A DNA stretch of 64,000 nucleotides from Scortum barcoo (lineage: Eukaryota; Chordata; Actinopteri; Centrarchiformes; Terapontidae): the NCBI GenBank assembly GCA_023238725.1, contig CM041531.1:4692153-4756152 (forward strand), read 5' to 3'. The translations under genes were made by a program, and so were the position numbers. Shown here piece after piece: positions 45,424 through 54,445 of the stretch. A model generated the notes under the pieces. It was not told where the DNA came from, made no database searches, and saw only the letters and a list, made by a program, of their open reading frames with translations. How positions within the stretch are numbered: position 1 is the stretch's first letter; each line of letters begins with the position of its first letter.

Positions 45424-45545
45424 CTCTCCACCTGCTCAGCTTGTCTCTGACAGTGAAATAATAAACATGTTGGATTAATACTCACCCTGCTTCGATCTTC
45501 AGTTTTCTCCTTCTGCTCTGTTGACTCAAAATGGAGTCTGAACTG
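34164..45545 (-). CDS. Fish-type NLR gene (NLRC3-like): RING, FISNA, NACHT, LRRs; frame-broken
   Basis: Gene-level entry; exons are listed separately. Transcribed right to left: noncoding exon 45545-45486, N-terminal repeat exons (45268-45125, 44720-44594), RING exon (43723-43486), FISNA-NACHT exon (42505-40687), LRR exons (38703-38524, 37868-37691, 34880-34707), then a 30-bp exon and a possible last exon. This domain and exon plan is that of the large teleost-specific NLR expansion, cytosolic pattern sensors that oligomerise through NACHT. A C-terminal B30.2 domain, common in this group, is not seen before the gene ends. Single-base frameshifts occur in several exons, and a LINE lies between two LRR exons. 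It is either a pseudogene or an active gene in an error-prone assembly. Confidence 0.8.
34450..34479 (-). CDS. NLR short exon
   Basis: A 30-bp segment between a good acceptor (CCTCTCTACAG) and a good donor (GTGAGTATTG). In phase after the LRR exon it encodes about ten residues (RIDRKTRSFH). Short exons here are common between LRRs and the C-terminal part in this family. A relic of the region is at about 23500. Confidence 0.45.
34707..34880 (-). CDS. NLR leucine-rich repeat exon
   Basis: Exactly 174 bp, the standard size of fish NLR LRR exons. It reads LRNCSLSEISCASLASALK, SNPSHLRDLELSNNNLQDSG and VKLLSAGLESPHCRLQTL, with LxxLxLxxNxL spacing. Acceptor TTTATTCAG and donor GTCAGTAG are intact. 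This is the only LRR exon with a fully clean frame. Confidence 0.85.
35024..37480 (-). mobile_element. Degraded LINE with endonuclease and RT parts, in an NLR intron
   Basis: From right to left: endonuclease-like segment (ETWLDPLIPDSAIVPEG at about 37380), linker region (KPWVNGEVRAKLKARTDAY at about 36630), RT start (ADVCRTLKRINTRKAPGPDG at about 36240), RT catalytic box (KFADDTTVIG at about 35690) and C-terminal part (SFIPQAIRLLNSITP at about 35440). Frames are broken repeatedly and part of the RT is deleted. The 3' end carries repeated TTGAAGTC units at 35024-35048. Jockey-superfamily type by motif; clade not assigned. Same orientation as the NLR, between LRR exons. Confidence 0.75.
37691..37868 (-). 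CDS. NLR leucine-rich repeat exon
   Basis: 178 bp between acceptor ATTCAG and donor GTCAGTTC. It encodes the same LRR pattern (SEISCASLASALKSNPSHLR, LELS, NKLQDSGVKLLCG). It is four bases longer than the 174-bp standard, so the frame is disturbed near both ends. Confidence 0.75.
38135..38230. repeat. AT-rich interspersed repeat (GGGCAACGATTAAAA type)
   Basis: GCTGGGCAACGATTAAAAT followed by AATTAATCGTGATT and stacked ATTAATTA motifs resembles a common fish AT-rich repeat. Family not assigned. Confidence 0.4.
38524..38703 (-). CDS. NLR leucine-rich repeat exon (first)
   Basis: 180 bp between acceptor ATAACAG and donor GTCAGTTC. LSDCGLSETHCEVVASALKS, then LELSDNNLQDSGVKLLS, matches LRR exons. 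Extra bases (a GAGA expansion in the HLRELEL region and one near the end) shift the frame. Confidence 0.75.
38704..40686. other. NLR intron between NACHT and LRR exons
   Basis: No coding signal supported. It holds the repeat fragment at 39545 and AT-rich sequence. Confidence 0.5.
39545..39630 (+). repeat. Teleost interspersed repeat fragment
   Basis: GTGTCCATCCAATGAGAGGG, ATCCCTCCTCAGTTG and GAAGGTTTCTTCCGA match the family of 11029-11280, in opposite orientation. Confidence 0.5.
40687..42505 (-). CDS. NLR FISNA-NACHT exon
   Basis: A 1.82-kb exon with clear acceptor (TTCTCTTTCAG) and donor (GTAAGTCC), the usual size for fish NLRs. N-terminal FISNA-like segment (LLNRIYTELYITEGQSEEVN), then NACHT with Walker A GVAGVGKT at about 42205, SLLILFSFRELN, Walker B KLLFIFDGLDESRLSLDF at about 41985, and the sensor-type LVWITSRPAAA. 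A helical NACHT-associated region follows (FVHLSIQEFLAALYMFHC) and the end is SALAYMLQMSEEVLDELDL. Frameshifts lie near 42045, 41895, 41640, 41500 and 41110-41170. The key ATP-binding residues are intact, so if the indels are sequencing errors this would be a functional NTPase. Confidence 0.85.
42506..43485. other. NLR intron
   Basis: Between RING and NACHT exons; no coding feature seen. Confidence 0.6.
43486..43723 (-). CDS. NLR RING-type zinc-finger exon
   Basis: Acceptor ATGTCTTCACAG and donor GTAAGACTG bound a 238-bp exon. It encodes CCASCQDVLKDPVSTSCGHW, FCRQCITSYWDQS and CPQCG, a C3HC4 RING pattern with all eight zinc ligands present. After CPQCG the expected RSRTRAGLQTASQTSSV linker, typical of fish NLRs, is in a different frame because of one extra base (GGAAGAAAG). 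RING suggests E3 ubiquitin ligase-like activity or a signalling adaptor role; in this family that is inferred, not shown. Confidence 0.8.
44050..44115. ncRNA. 66-nt near-perfect hairpin in an NLR intron
   Basis: Two 31-nt arms (44050-44080 and 44085-44115) pair over 26 Watson-Crick positions plus 2 wobbles, around a 4-nt loop (AGCA). The outer 15 bp (AAGGTCCACTTACTA and its complement) are perfect. It could fold in RNA like a small pre-miRNA, though the loop is short; the other reading is a palindromic MITE remnant. I do not recognise it as a known miRNA. Confidence 0.35.
44594..44720 (-). CDS. NLR N-terminal repeat exon 2
   Basis: Acceptor GTTTGCAG precedes QSSRQRSESPGSSCLSMKSD, then RSKTPPHPVFSNEPGPSDTK. 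This is the short SCLSMKSD-type repeat found several times at fish NLR N-termini and duplicates the exon at 45125-45268. The donor seems lost: AAAGAGACTG stands where AAAGTAAG is in the other copy, so the exon may be skipped or read on. Confidence 0.65.
45125..45268 (-). CDS. NLR first coding exon
   Basis: ATG at 45260 gives MSVCVEEEEDRSESAGSSCL, the typical start of fish NLRs of this group. The SMKSD repeat follows, then the frame slips by one base so that NEPGPSDTK is read in another phase up to donor GTAAGAAAAC. An acceptor (GACCTCAG) lies just upstream of the ATG. Confidence 0.7.
45393..45418. repeat. (CA)n microsatellite
   Basis: About 13 CA units in NLR intron 1. Confidence 0.95.
45486..45545 (-). 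other. NLR noncoding first exon
   Basis: Sequence around GACTCCATTTTGAGTCAAC to AGATCGAAGCAGG ends at a good donor (GTGAGTATT). It has no ATG in a supported frame. The upstream end is approximate. Confidence 0.45.
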
Positions 45546-45551
45546 ACTAAA

Positions 45552-45566
45552 CACTTTCACTTTCAG
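45552..45566 (-). promoter_or_regulatory. ISRE/IRF-like element upstream of the NLR
   Basis: On the minus strand CTGAAAGTGAAAGTG, two GAAA cores spaced as in an interferon-stimulated response element or the PRDI-type IRF site. It lies within tens of bases of the presumed first exon. ETS-like GGAAG cores (CAGGAAGGGAAG) lie just upstream. Suggests interferon induction; motif evidence only. Confidence 0.5.
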
Positions 45567-45652
45567 CTTCCCTTCCTGTTCTCGTGTAACTGAATCACAT
45601 GGTCAGTGACACTCCTCCCCTTTCCATTTACAGGAAATCAACTGAGTTTAAC

Positions 45653-45686
45653 TGTGTGTGCATTTGTGTGTGTGTGTGTGTGTGTT
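45653..45686. repeat. (TG)n microsatellite
   Basis: TG tract upstream of the NLR promoter, interrupted by CATT. Confidence 0.9.
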
Positions 45687-46092
45687 TGGTGCTCACACAG
45701 ATCACACACAGCCTGATGTGGCAGCTTGGACACCAGACACTATATAATATTACAATTACACAGAAATAAGCACTCCATCATCTGAAAAATATATATTTAT
45801 GGAAATCTTTATCATTTAACAACACTTTGAAAGATACTGCTCAATACTTGCATTAAATGCAAAAGTTTCTGAGTAAGCGCTGTTCATTATGTAACTGAGG
45901 GATGCTGCTTCTGAGGTTAGGATTGCTTTCCCCTCGTTGAGTCCTGATGCTTCTTGTGATTTTTAATAGAGACTGGAGCATGTAGAGCAACAAGACTTTG
46001 TTTCTTTCTAAGTGACTTCGGGTGCCTGAATCGCACACGGACGTAACATGTAACATCCCCTTTGTGTGTGTGCATGTGTGTCATTTAAAGCA

Positions 46093-46093
<1 letters not shown>

Positions 46094-46130
<37 letters not shown>
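46094..46130. repeat. (CA)n microsatellite
   Basis: About 18 CA units. Confidence 0.95.
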
Positions 46131-46135
<5 letters not shown>

Positions 46136-46902
46136 TCAGCATCAAGTTACAAGTCTCATCTCTTTCTCTGTAACACTCTGGTGAGACAGCTCAGACAGCA
46201 GACACTACGTATTACCATTACACAGGAATAAACATCCTATTATCTGAAAAACATATACTTTGAAATCTTTGTCATTTAACAACACCTGCAGCACTTCTCA
46301 ATTTTAAGTTACATCATTTATGTATGTATTTATGTATGAATGAGTGAATAAATAAATAAATATCCTTGATTAAGAACAATTTAACTTTACAATGTACAGA
46401 GCCATGATGGAAAACAGTTACTCAAGTACTGTAACTAAGCAAGCAAATTCAATCCACCTCAACCAACTCCAACAGTAAAATCCTGCTTTTACATGAATGA
46501 TGAGGAAGAATCATCTAATGAGAGAACAGACAACAGGACAACAGACACAGGGGACACTTTACTGAGCACAGGACTTTACTTTATGGACTTTAACTTCACT
46601 TTACTGACACAGGACTTTACTTTGAATACTTTAACTACATTTTTCTGATTGTACCTTCATACTTTTACTAAAGAAACATTTTCAATGCAGTACTTTTGTT
46701 CATAACAGCAGTAGAGTTGTTTTCTAGTGTGGTATTAGTACTGAAGTAAAAGTATGTGAGTACTTAAGTAAAGGATGTGAGTCCTTCCTCCACCACTGAT
46801 GATCTGTGGGTTAATATTAAATAATGACCTTTACATCATTATATGTGTTGTGTAGTGCAGCTGCATTGTGATTTGATGTCTCTCTCTCTCTCTCTCTCTC
46901 AG

Positions 46903-47039
46903 ACTCAGGGATTAGGAACATCTCTAAAGATTTTGTTTTCAGAGCGACAGATTGAAGCTCTGTCCACGTCCAGCGTCCAGCGACCCAGTTTCCAGCTCAG
47001 CCGACAGGAGATCGTGTCCCTGCTCAACGCCTTTGGAAG
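46903..47039 (+). CDS. Penultimate exon of an unrecognised plus-strand gene
   Basis: A (TC)n polypyrimidine acceptor ends in CAG at 46902. The frame reads TQGLGTSLKILFSERQIEAL, then STSSVQRPSFQLSRQEIVSL and LNAFG, with a split arginine codon at donor GTGGGA. Composition is convincingly protein-like and the splice phase fits the next exon exactly. I do not recognise the protein, and no upstream exons were found before the NLR. Confidence 0.55.
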
Positions 47040-47301
47040 GTGGGAGAGTCTGTGGGCATCATGTAGTGATTTAATAAGAATAATTCAACTTAATCTGAAC
47101 CTTAACACTGACCAAAGAGCTGAACCAAAGATTACCTAAATACTTCAGGACATAACATGAAAACTGCTTTTTTATGTCCTCAGAATAACTGGTGTTAATG
47201 GCAGTGAGAACATATTGGACATTTCTGTTGCTGTTTTCTTTGTATAACACATGTGTACACCCCCCTCAGAGATAACTGTCTCTTCATGAAATGTCCTGCA
47301 G

Positions 47302-47362
47302 GATTTCCACCAGCATCAGAGAGCTGAAGAACTTCAGATCCCTGCTGGCAGAGGAGCGCTGA
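47302..47362 (+). CDS. Last coding exon of the unrecognised plus-strand gene
   Basis: Acceptor TCCTGCAG, completion of the split arginine, then ISTSIRELKNFRSLLAEER and TGA. It likely forms the C-terminal helix. 3' UTR follows. Confidence 0.55.
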
Positions 47363-47596
47363 CGATGTGGAGATGGACTCTTCTGCCTCCATTCCTGCTG
47401 AAATGTCTCTTCTCAGATCAGCATCAGAGTTCAGCAGGAAGAAAGATCAGCTTTCATTCACATCAAGTCCTTTTTCATTTCATTAAGATGAAATGTGGAG
47501 TTTTGACAAGTCAGACTTCAGGTCATATTTGAACCTTCTTCCAGGTGCCTGTTATTCCTCAATGTGGCTGAAAGTGTTTTGTTGAGTGAAACTGTA

Positions 47597-47602
47597 AATA
47601 AA
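47597..47602 (+). terminator. Polyadenylation signal AATAAA
   Basis: Canonical hexamer 235 bp after the stop at 47362; another AATAAA is near 47874. Confidence 0.45.
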
Positions 47603-49330
47603 TCTCAGCATCTTCAAACATGTTTCTTTATATGAAAACCTGCTTTAATGAATGAAATCATTTCACATCACTTTCATGCATGAACTGTGAGACGTGACAG
47701 AACAGTGGCCAGCTTCTCAGTGTTTTTGTGATTACACTGACGTCCTGAGGAGGGCGCTGTTTGTAAAGCAAACTGATTTTTACTGATAAATGCAAAATGT
47801 GACGACTGTGGGAAGTTTTCATTTCATGTAAAGAAGAAACGTGCAGTGTGTTAAGATGAACAAGTGTATGTAAATAAAATGAATATATTTTTATTTAGTA
47901 ATTATCATTTGTTTTCATAAGACCATGACCTGTTCTTTAATGTGCGTGTGTGTGATTAATCCGTCGTGGTGCCTTCAGGTACATCTCGGGAAATCGTACT
48001 TCCACTTTTCACCCATGTTTGACATTTTTTGAAGGTTTCCTTTAACCACAAAAAATTACTGAAACTCTTTTTTTGCGTGCTGGTCACTTTCATTTACATT
48101 AATAAATTTAATCATGAAACAGTTTTGAGTAGATTATACCAGGAATGTCACCTGTAAACTGTGTAATAAAACAAAAGTCTATAAAGCGGAAAGAATGGAA
48201 AAATGTGAAAAACCTCCATAATATAAATGTATTTTATATTAAAATCTTTATTAAGGAGGAGTAAAGACATAAGATTCATTGTCTCTTAAGATATGTATAC
48301 ATTTTTAAATATAAATTATTCTTTATCATTAATGTTCTTGTGCTGCTGTAACTTCTGAATTTCCCATCTGGAGGATCAGTGAAGGATTATTTTATTAGTT
48401 TATCACGTTTTCTTCTATGTGTTCATCCTTTTTAATAATACTATGTTTGGTTTGGACATAAAGGAAGATTATAAAATATTTTTTTACAATATACAAGCTA
48501 ATTTGTCTCACAAACATCAGGTGAACTTATAAAATTAATGTATATTTAAATATCCGATAATATTTTTAGATGTCTAAATATACTTCGTTTTGAGGATTTT
48601 GTAGTTCTTTCATTTATGAGCCAATTTATCTCAAAATTAAAATATGAAAAAGAAACGGAGATTAAAATATCCACATTCACTATATAAGCAATTTTACTGA
48701 TGCTATGTTTGGAGGGAAGGGGAAAGGAAGATACCAGCTCATTTATCTTACAAACATAAGGTGACTGGGTTTGTATAAGAAATGTGTTAAAATATCCATT
48801 ATTAATTAAAAAAAATTGTTTGGATGGAGGAGGAGTGAAAAAATATTTAGTGTTTTGCATCTAATATAGTAATATACTATTTTTGGTTTGGAGAGGAAGG
48901 AACATCATTTTTTTTTGTTGTTGTTTTTACAATTTTCAAGCCAATCTTTCATCACATCGTTTCCATTGCAAGCGTAGGATGAATTGTCTTGCAGCCTTTT
49001 TTAATTTCTTATATAATATAAAGATAATTTAAACAAAATTATGCATAAAGATACAGCAAACTTTATATATCTTTTCAAGTTATCAAGATTGATTTTTTTT
49101 TACTTTTTCACAGTGGAGCCTGTGTGATGGGGGGTGTTGTGTTTTTCGACAGTCCATAAAGGCAGCAGGGACCTCGGGCAGTGAGGGGTTAAACTCTGTA
49201 AGAGGATGAATGGATATTGTGGTGAGCAGCATCTGATTACACAGAGACGCCAGCAGGCATCGGAGGGGGAAGAGCTCTTATTATCTAACAGCCCAAAGTG
49301 CAGGAGAGGAAAACAAAAAGACAAAACTAA
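47603..49330. other. Intergenic AT-rich spacer
   Basis: 47945-48095 resembles 23153-23290, so this flank was once next to a duplicated NLR. The rest shows no supported gene. Confidence 0.5.
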
Positions 49331-49387
49331 AGAAGGTTATTGTTAATTCAGCTTTAACAGAGCAGAGCTGAAGGAGGAGGTGAATTT

Positions 49388-49426
49388 ATGAGGAGCGCTT
49401 CTTCTTCTCACCCTGTAAATAAATAA
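49388..49426 (+). CDS. Upstream ORF 1
   Basis: ATG, 12 codons (MRSASSSHPVNK), TAA. Its stop codon is immediately followed by the ATG of the next uORF. Confidence 0.3.
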   Translation: MRSASSSHPVNK

Positions 49427-49486
49427 ATGGCTGAGGAGGACCGACGGAGGAAAACTCGCAGGATGTCGCACTTTGTGGAGGCTTGA
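49427..49486 (+). CDS. Upstream ORF 2
   Basis: ATG, 19 codons (MAEEDRRRKTRRMSHFVEA), TGA. It begins at the very next base after uORF 1. Basic and acidic residues alternate. May control translation of the downstream gene. Confidence 0.35.
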   Translation: MAEEDRRRKTRRMSHFVEA

Positions 49487-49643
49487 AAAGTTTTTTTTTT
49501 TATTTAATTTAATTTAATTTTTTGTATTTAATTCTTTCTGTTTTTTAACGAAGAGAGGCGGTCCGAGCGTCGGCCTGTGATCCGGGAGGAGGATCCTTCT
49601 TCTTCTTCTTCTGGCTTATTTCCTCCAGCTCGGAGTGAAACAG

Positions 49644-52600
49644 GTAAGAGAGCTCACCTGTGAGCGCACAGCACATGTTTCAGTCACGGTTTTATTCATG
49701 CATTCATTGTTTTGAACAGGTAACCACTGACACCAGAACTTGTTCTTGCTTTTCTGGATTGTTTTAGTTGAGTTTAGTTGATCTTTATATCGACAGCACC
49801 TTCAGTAATTCTACTTTTTTAAAATATATAACACGATAAAGTTACTGGAAATTACAAAAAACATAAAGAACATGTTAAGATGAGTTCATTTAAATGCTCA
49901 ACTTTAGCTATAACTGCATTAAAATAAACTTATTGTCCGCTGGTATTAAAGCTGCAGCAGCTGTGAGTTTGTGTTGTTGCACCAGAGAGTCAAAAACCTG
50001 TCTGGAAATGAACCCATCTGTACTCTTGTAAAGAGTATGAAGCTTTACTGGGGTTATCTTTTGTCAGACAGTGTTCAACTCACATTTTAAAGGCGCTTTT
50101 AGGGATTCTTGACCAGCAGGGGGCAGAAAACTGTAGAAATGTACATAGAAGTGCTACCCAATTGTCCAGCTGTCACTTTTGCTGTGTTAGGAATCGTCTC
50201 GTATGTTTAACCGTAGAACTGAGTTTGTCCAACATACTGCTTTTAGTAGTAACATGTAGTGTGAAACTGTTAAATTGATTTATTTCGCAGTACGCCAGGG
50301 TTAGCCGGTTCCTCGTTTTGAAAGGGAAAGTGAGCAGAAACAGATTATGATAAATCTACCGTGGTATCAACAAGAAATGTCGATTTACATGATTGTATTT
50401 CCAAAGATGAAGATTTACCTAGTTGACAGGTAGCGACTACCTGATGAAAGGAAGGAACCAGATTCACCGGCGTTCAGTCGCATTACTTCACGGTAAATGT
50501 ACTATGAAACTGAGCGCTTTCTCTTGGTATTTCTGTAGCTTTGGAAGCGTAACGTTATCCTTGTTGTTCTTGCTTCGATCAAACTGGATGCCACTTCATA
50601 AAACTTGCTGACTGATGGTGTTTTTGTTCATGTGAATGCCCGCGCTGTCAGACTGTGAACATTTACTCCCCCCGCCATTTAAATAATACTTTGACCTTCC
50701 TGGCACTTTGCATTGTTGGACACATTAGATGAGGTAGACTTGTCCGATGCATACTTTTTTTTCCATATCAGTACTTACTGGCAGTTTTGAATACAGCCTT
50801 TATCATCCGTCATCGTTGGCCTTTTAAAGCACAGGTGGTACTAACAAGCATTAGTTTCGCTTTAAAAATAATACCAGCTACCAGCTTGTGTTGTTGGACC
50901 ATAGTGCCCTTAATCTGCTGTCTGGAAGTCTGAACACCTTGCACTGTTATCAAAATGCTTTGAAATGGACCTATCAGTACTCTTATAGAGAATACAAAAC
51001 TTTACAGAGTCGTTCGTCTTTAGTTTCAGCTAACAATTTAGGGCTGCATGAAGCCGGAAAACATAAAAGCATAGCTCTGACATACAGTTTGCTTATCAAG
51101 TCGTTGTGGCCAATACATTAGCTAGCTGACAATCTTATGATAATGGATTTGTCATCTTGGTGTAGTTGTGTTTGTGTTCATTTAATGAATGTTCTCACTC
51201 TGTTACAGTCTCAACCACCTCCTGAGAAAAAAAAAATCCAAAATGTAAATTTGGTTGTTGCCGCAGGGCGCTGTGGAGGCAGCGTTCATGCAAAGTGTGT
51301 GTGTGTTTATTGGCATTGATGCAAATCAGTCGACTGTCTGAAAACAGGAAAGAAAATCTGAATAGTCTAAAATTATGGCAGATTAAAACAAATTAAAAAA
51401 TAATTCAGCAACAGCAGTTTTGGTGACAGAGTCATGAAGCTCCAAGGTTCAAATTCCTGCAGCAGTAAAAGTACAAACAGCAACAATCAATCATGCAATC
51501 TTGTGCAACTTATTGGCAATGCAGGTCACCTCTTCTTTTTTTTTTAACAGTAATGTGACACTAAATGTACAAAAATATTACTGATGTGGTCTAAATTACA
51601 ATTATTTATCATGTTTTTTGGTGCTGCATACTTAATATACAATATAATCTCTTTACAAGAAAACATTTTTATGTTTTCAGGCAGTGACAGCATTGACTTT
51701 GGCAAAGCATATTAGAGACCCTTCACACCTTAGAAAATAATCAGAAAATGTAATGACATGCATGGACACAATCTCTATGAAGTAATTAAGGTTTCATCAG
51801 AGGAGGTGAAATCCTGCCAGCCAGTGGTTTGTTAGCAGATAGAAATCCAAGTGTGGGCGTTTGGGAGTCCCTGACAATTAAAGTAGGATCCATGGAGGGG
51901 TGGGGCAGGCAGGCAGGCAGGTAGAAACTTTGCCCCAGCTCCAGGCTTCAAATCCTGCCAAGCAAGTGGAATTTCATGGAAACATGAAATATGTCAATGC
52001 TGAACGTTAACTCCCGCCCAGTCCGTCCGCTCATCTGGTTGGCCCACGTAGCTGCTTGTGCTTTTTTTAAATCAAAACTAAAAAAAGTTGCACCAGAAGT
52101 GGAAAAGCTGAAGAATGCAGGTCGTCCTGGGACAGAGGGATTCATCTGTAATGTAAAGTTTTATTTCACGTTTTTTGAATCACATCTTCAACCAGTTCAA
52201 AAACCCAGTCGATTGTTTTATAAGCCTCTCTAACAAAACCAGCCCCTTGTCATGTCATTTTCCTCACAGTTCTATTACTTTATGATTATCTCTTAGCCAA
52301 CTTTATGTAAAATATAAAATTTTTAGGCAATTAATCAAATAAAAGCTAAAGAAGTAATTGAATGAAGAAATTAATTTACTTTTTCAACCTACATTCAGAG
52401 AAATGGTTGGAAAGGATTCAACCATGCCAAGAAGATCATTTTTAGCCATTTCTTGTTTGTGTCGTTGTGACTAATAACTATTTTCATTATTGATCTACCT
52501 GCTGATTATTGTCTTTAAATCGAAAATTGTGAAAAAAGTCCATTATAGTTTCCTGTAAGCAAAGATGACGTCTCAAAAAGCTTTTTTTCTGTCTGACCAA

Positions 52601-54379
52601 CAGTCCAAAAGACATTCAGTGTGCTTTAATGTAGAGGAAAGGAACAAATCCACACATTTAAGAAGCTGTAAGAATCCAATGTTCATAAATTATGAAACTA
52701 GCTATCAAATAATTGATTTTGATCTACTAATTGTTTCAACGTGATTTTTGAACAGAGAGAAAAAGTCCTGGTTGTTCTGTGCTGCGTTTCTGACACTTAA
52801 CGCAATCATGTTGGAGTCAAATGTGAACAGCAGGCGAAGCAGATTCTGGGTTAATCTTTGGCAGCACTGCGACATGCAACAGATTGTTCCAGCCAGCGTC
52901 CCGCTTACGGGCTGCAGAACTCGGTGCTGAGCAAAGGGAGCTGGCATGGAGGCGGTTCTGGCCCAACGTAGGCCTCGATAAAGCGGCTGGAGATGAGCTG
53001 GGAGAGCAGCTGTGTGTGTGGGAGCAAGGCTGAATTGTCCTTTTCTCTCAGCCTCTTCAGTCTGCTGTCCTGTGTGCCTCCTCTGTGATCTGCTTTCGTT
53101 TTGTTTTCTGGCCTCGCCTTCGACCAGGGAACCGTCACATGATTTGTTGTCAGTTAGAAGCGGAGCCTCGGGCTGTCGCATGTTACGGGAGTGAGATCAC
53201 CACATGAGGGGGAGTGTGAAATGTCAACTTAATTACTTTATAAGACCTGCAGTTGTATTTCATTCACAACTTGCAGATCCTGACAAGATCAAATGTCACC
53301 ACATTGTTTCATGAAAAATGTCTTCATTAATGTGGTAATTGAGGGATAATTATGTGTTATCATGGGATGTAAACAAGAAACCCTTAAGTAATATAAAAAG
53401 AGTAATTATGACAACATCTAACCTTATTCATTCAGCTTTTTTAAGTAGTTTTGCATTATCTGACACCATGTTCGTTACTAACCACAGGTATTCATTGTTT
53501 CTGAGTAAAGAGGGTGGGGCTCTCGGTGCTGGTTCGTTCAATATTCAAAAAAGAAATTGCAAAATATAAATTTAAAGGAAAGCCCCACTGTTCTCTACAT
53601 TTTAGTCCCATTTACTACAAATAATGCAAACTTCAAAATGCAGTGGGACTGATTTTTATTTCTCCAACTTCAAAGCATATATTTTAAAATTAGCTTGCAA
53701 AGGCTTAAACATTTTTGGAAATTACTGACCACTGAAAGTGTTAACGACACTTTAGTTTCAGTATCATTGTGTGGCAATGTAGTAGTGATATGAAAACATT
53801 TCTCCTAATGCTATGGAAGATTAAGATTTACTGTGTCATAATTCAATTTAAAAATATGTTAAAAGTACACTTGGATATGCTTTTATTTGATCATTTTTAC
53901 TGGTTACTGTGATTATGTATCTTAAAGATGTTTCAAGTCTCTGTAAGGTGGGAAAACGTTCAAAAACACGATATGTTTTAACCTAATCAGAAGTAATCCA
54001 AAGTGATTTGTTGTAAATGCAAAATCACTCTTGTGGTCTTTTTTAAAAGCTGACACTCCCTTCCCACCTCATTGCCCAAGCAGGTAATTTTAGAGGTGTG
54101 AGCTAACTGCTCTGACCTCCTCTTATGGGGGTTGTTGGTCTCCGGCTGTTTCATTATCCGTCCACCATTGGCTCCATGTGTGGCATTTCACCATGACCCC
54201 CAGAATGTGCCACCTCGCAGCTATCGCAGAGCCATATAACGGGCGGCTCGTCCGGCTCTGTCTGAACTCTGTCGCTCTGCAGCGGGATCTAACTGCATGC
54301 TGCTCTGCTGGCTAACTAACCTCTCTGTGTTTTCCTTTTGCTGTTGCATCTGCCCCGTCTGTCTCTTTTTGTCTCTCAG
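49644..54379. other. Probable first intron of the long plus-strand gene
   Basis: No supported exon. It contains a CTCF-like motif at 50113, a GGCA tetranucleotide tract at about 51904-51922 and AT-rich sequence. ORFs in 50.4-53.2 kb lack splice or composition support. Confidence 0.45.
50113..50126 (+). promoter_or_regulatory. CTCF-like motif
   Basis: CCAGCAGGGGGCAG, close to the CTCF core consensus, about 470 bp after the first exon. Motif match only. Confidence 0.45.
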
Positions 54380-54445
54380 GCCTGCAGAGACAGAGGCTGT
54401 CTTCTGTTTGGACATCTGTCCGTCTCTGTTTTCGTCTCTGATAAG
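54380..54445 (+). other. Second noncoding exon of the long plus-strand gene
   Basis: Acceptor TTTTTGTCTCTCAG and donor GTAAGTTA, both strong, bound 66 bp with no ATG. Best read as a 5' UTR exon. Confidence 0.5.

Larger units (their letters stand above)
49331..49643 (+). other. Noncoding first exon (5' UTR) of a long plus-strand gene
   Basis: GC and CpG content rises, purine-rich repeats (GGAGGA) and TTC runs appear, and the segment ends at a strong donor (GAAACAG before GTAAGAG). The start is approximate. It contains two short uORFs. A second noncoding exon at 54380 fits as the next one. Confidence 0.5.

Noticed and set aside
51420..51480. tRNA-like B-box (GGTTCAAATTCC) suggesting a SINE
   Set aside because: No matching A-box at the right spacing and no tRNA-like fold or tail seen.
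52705..53194. 158-residue minus-strand open frame and its overlapping frames
   Set aside because: No splice context, composition unlike a protein domain, and open frames on both strands in the same segment.
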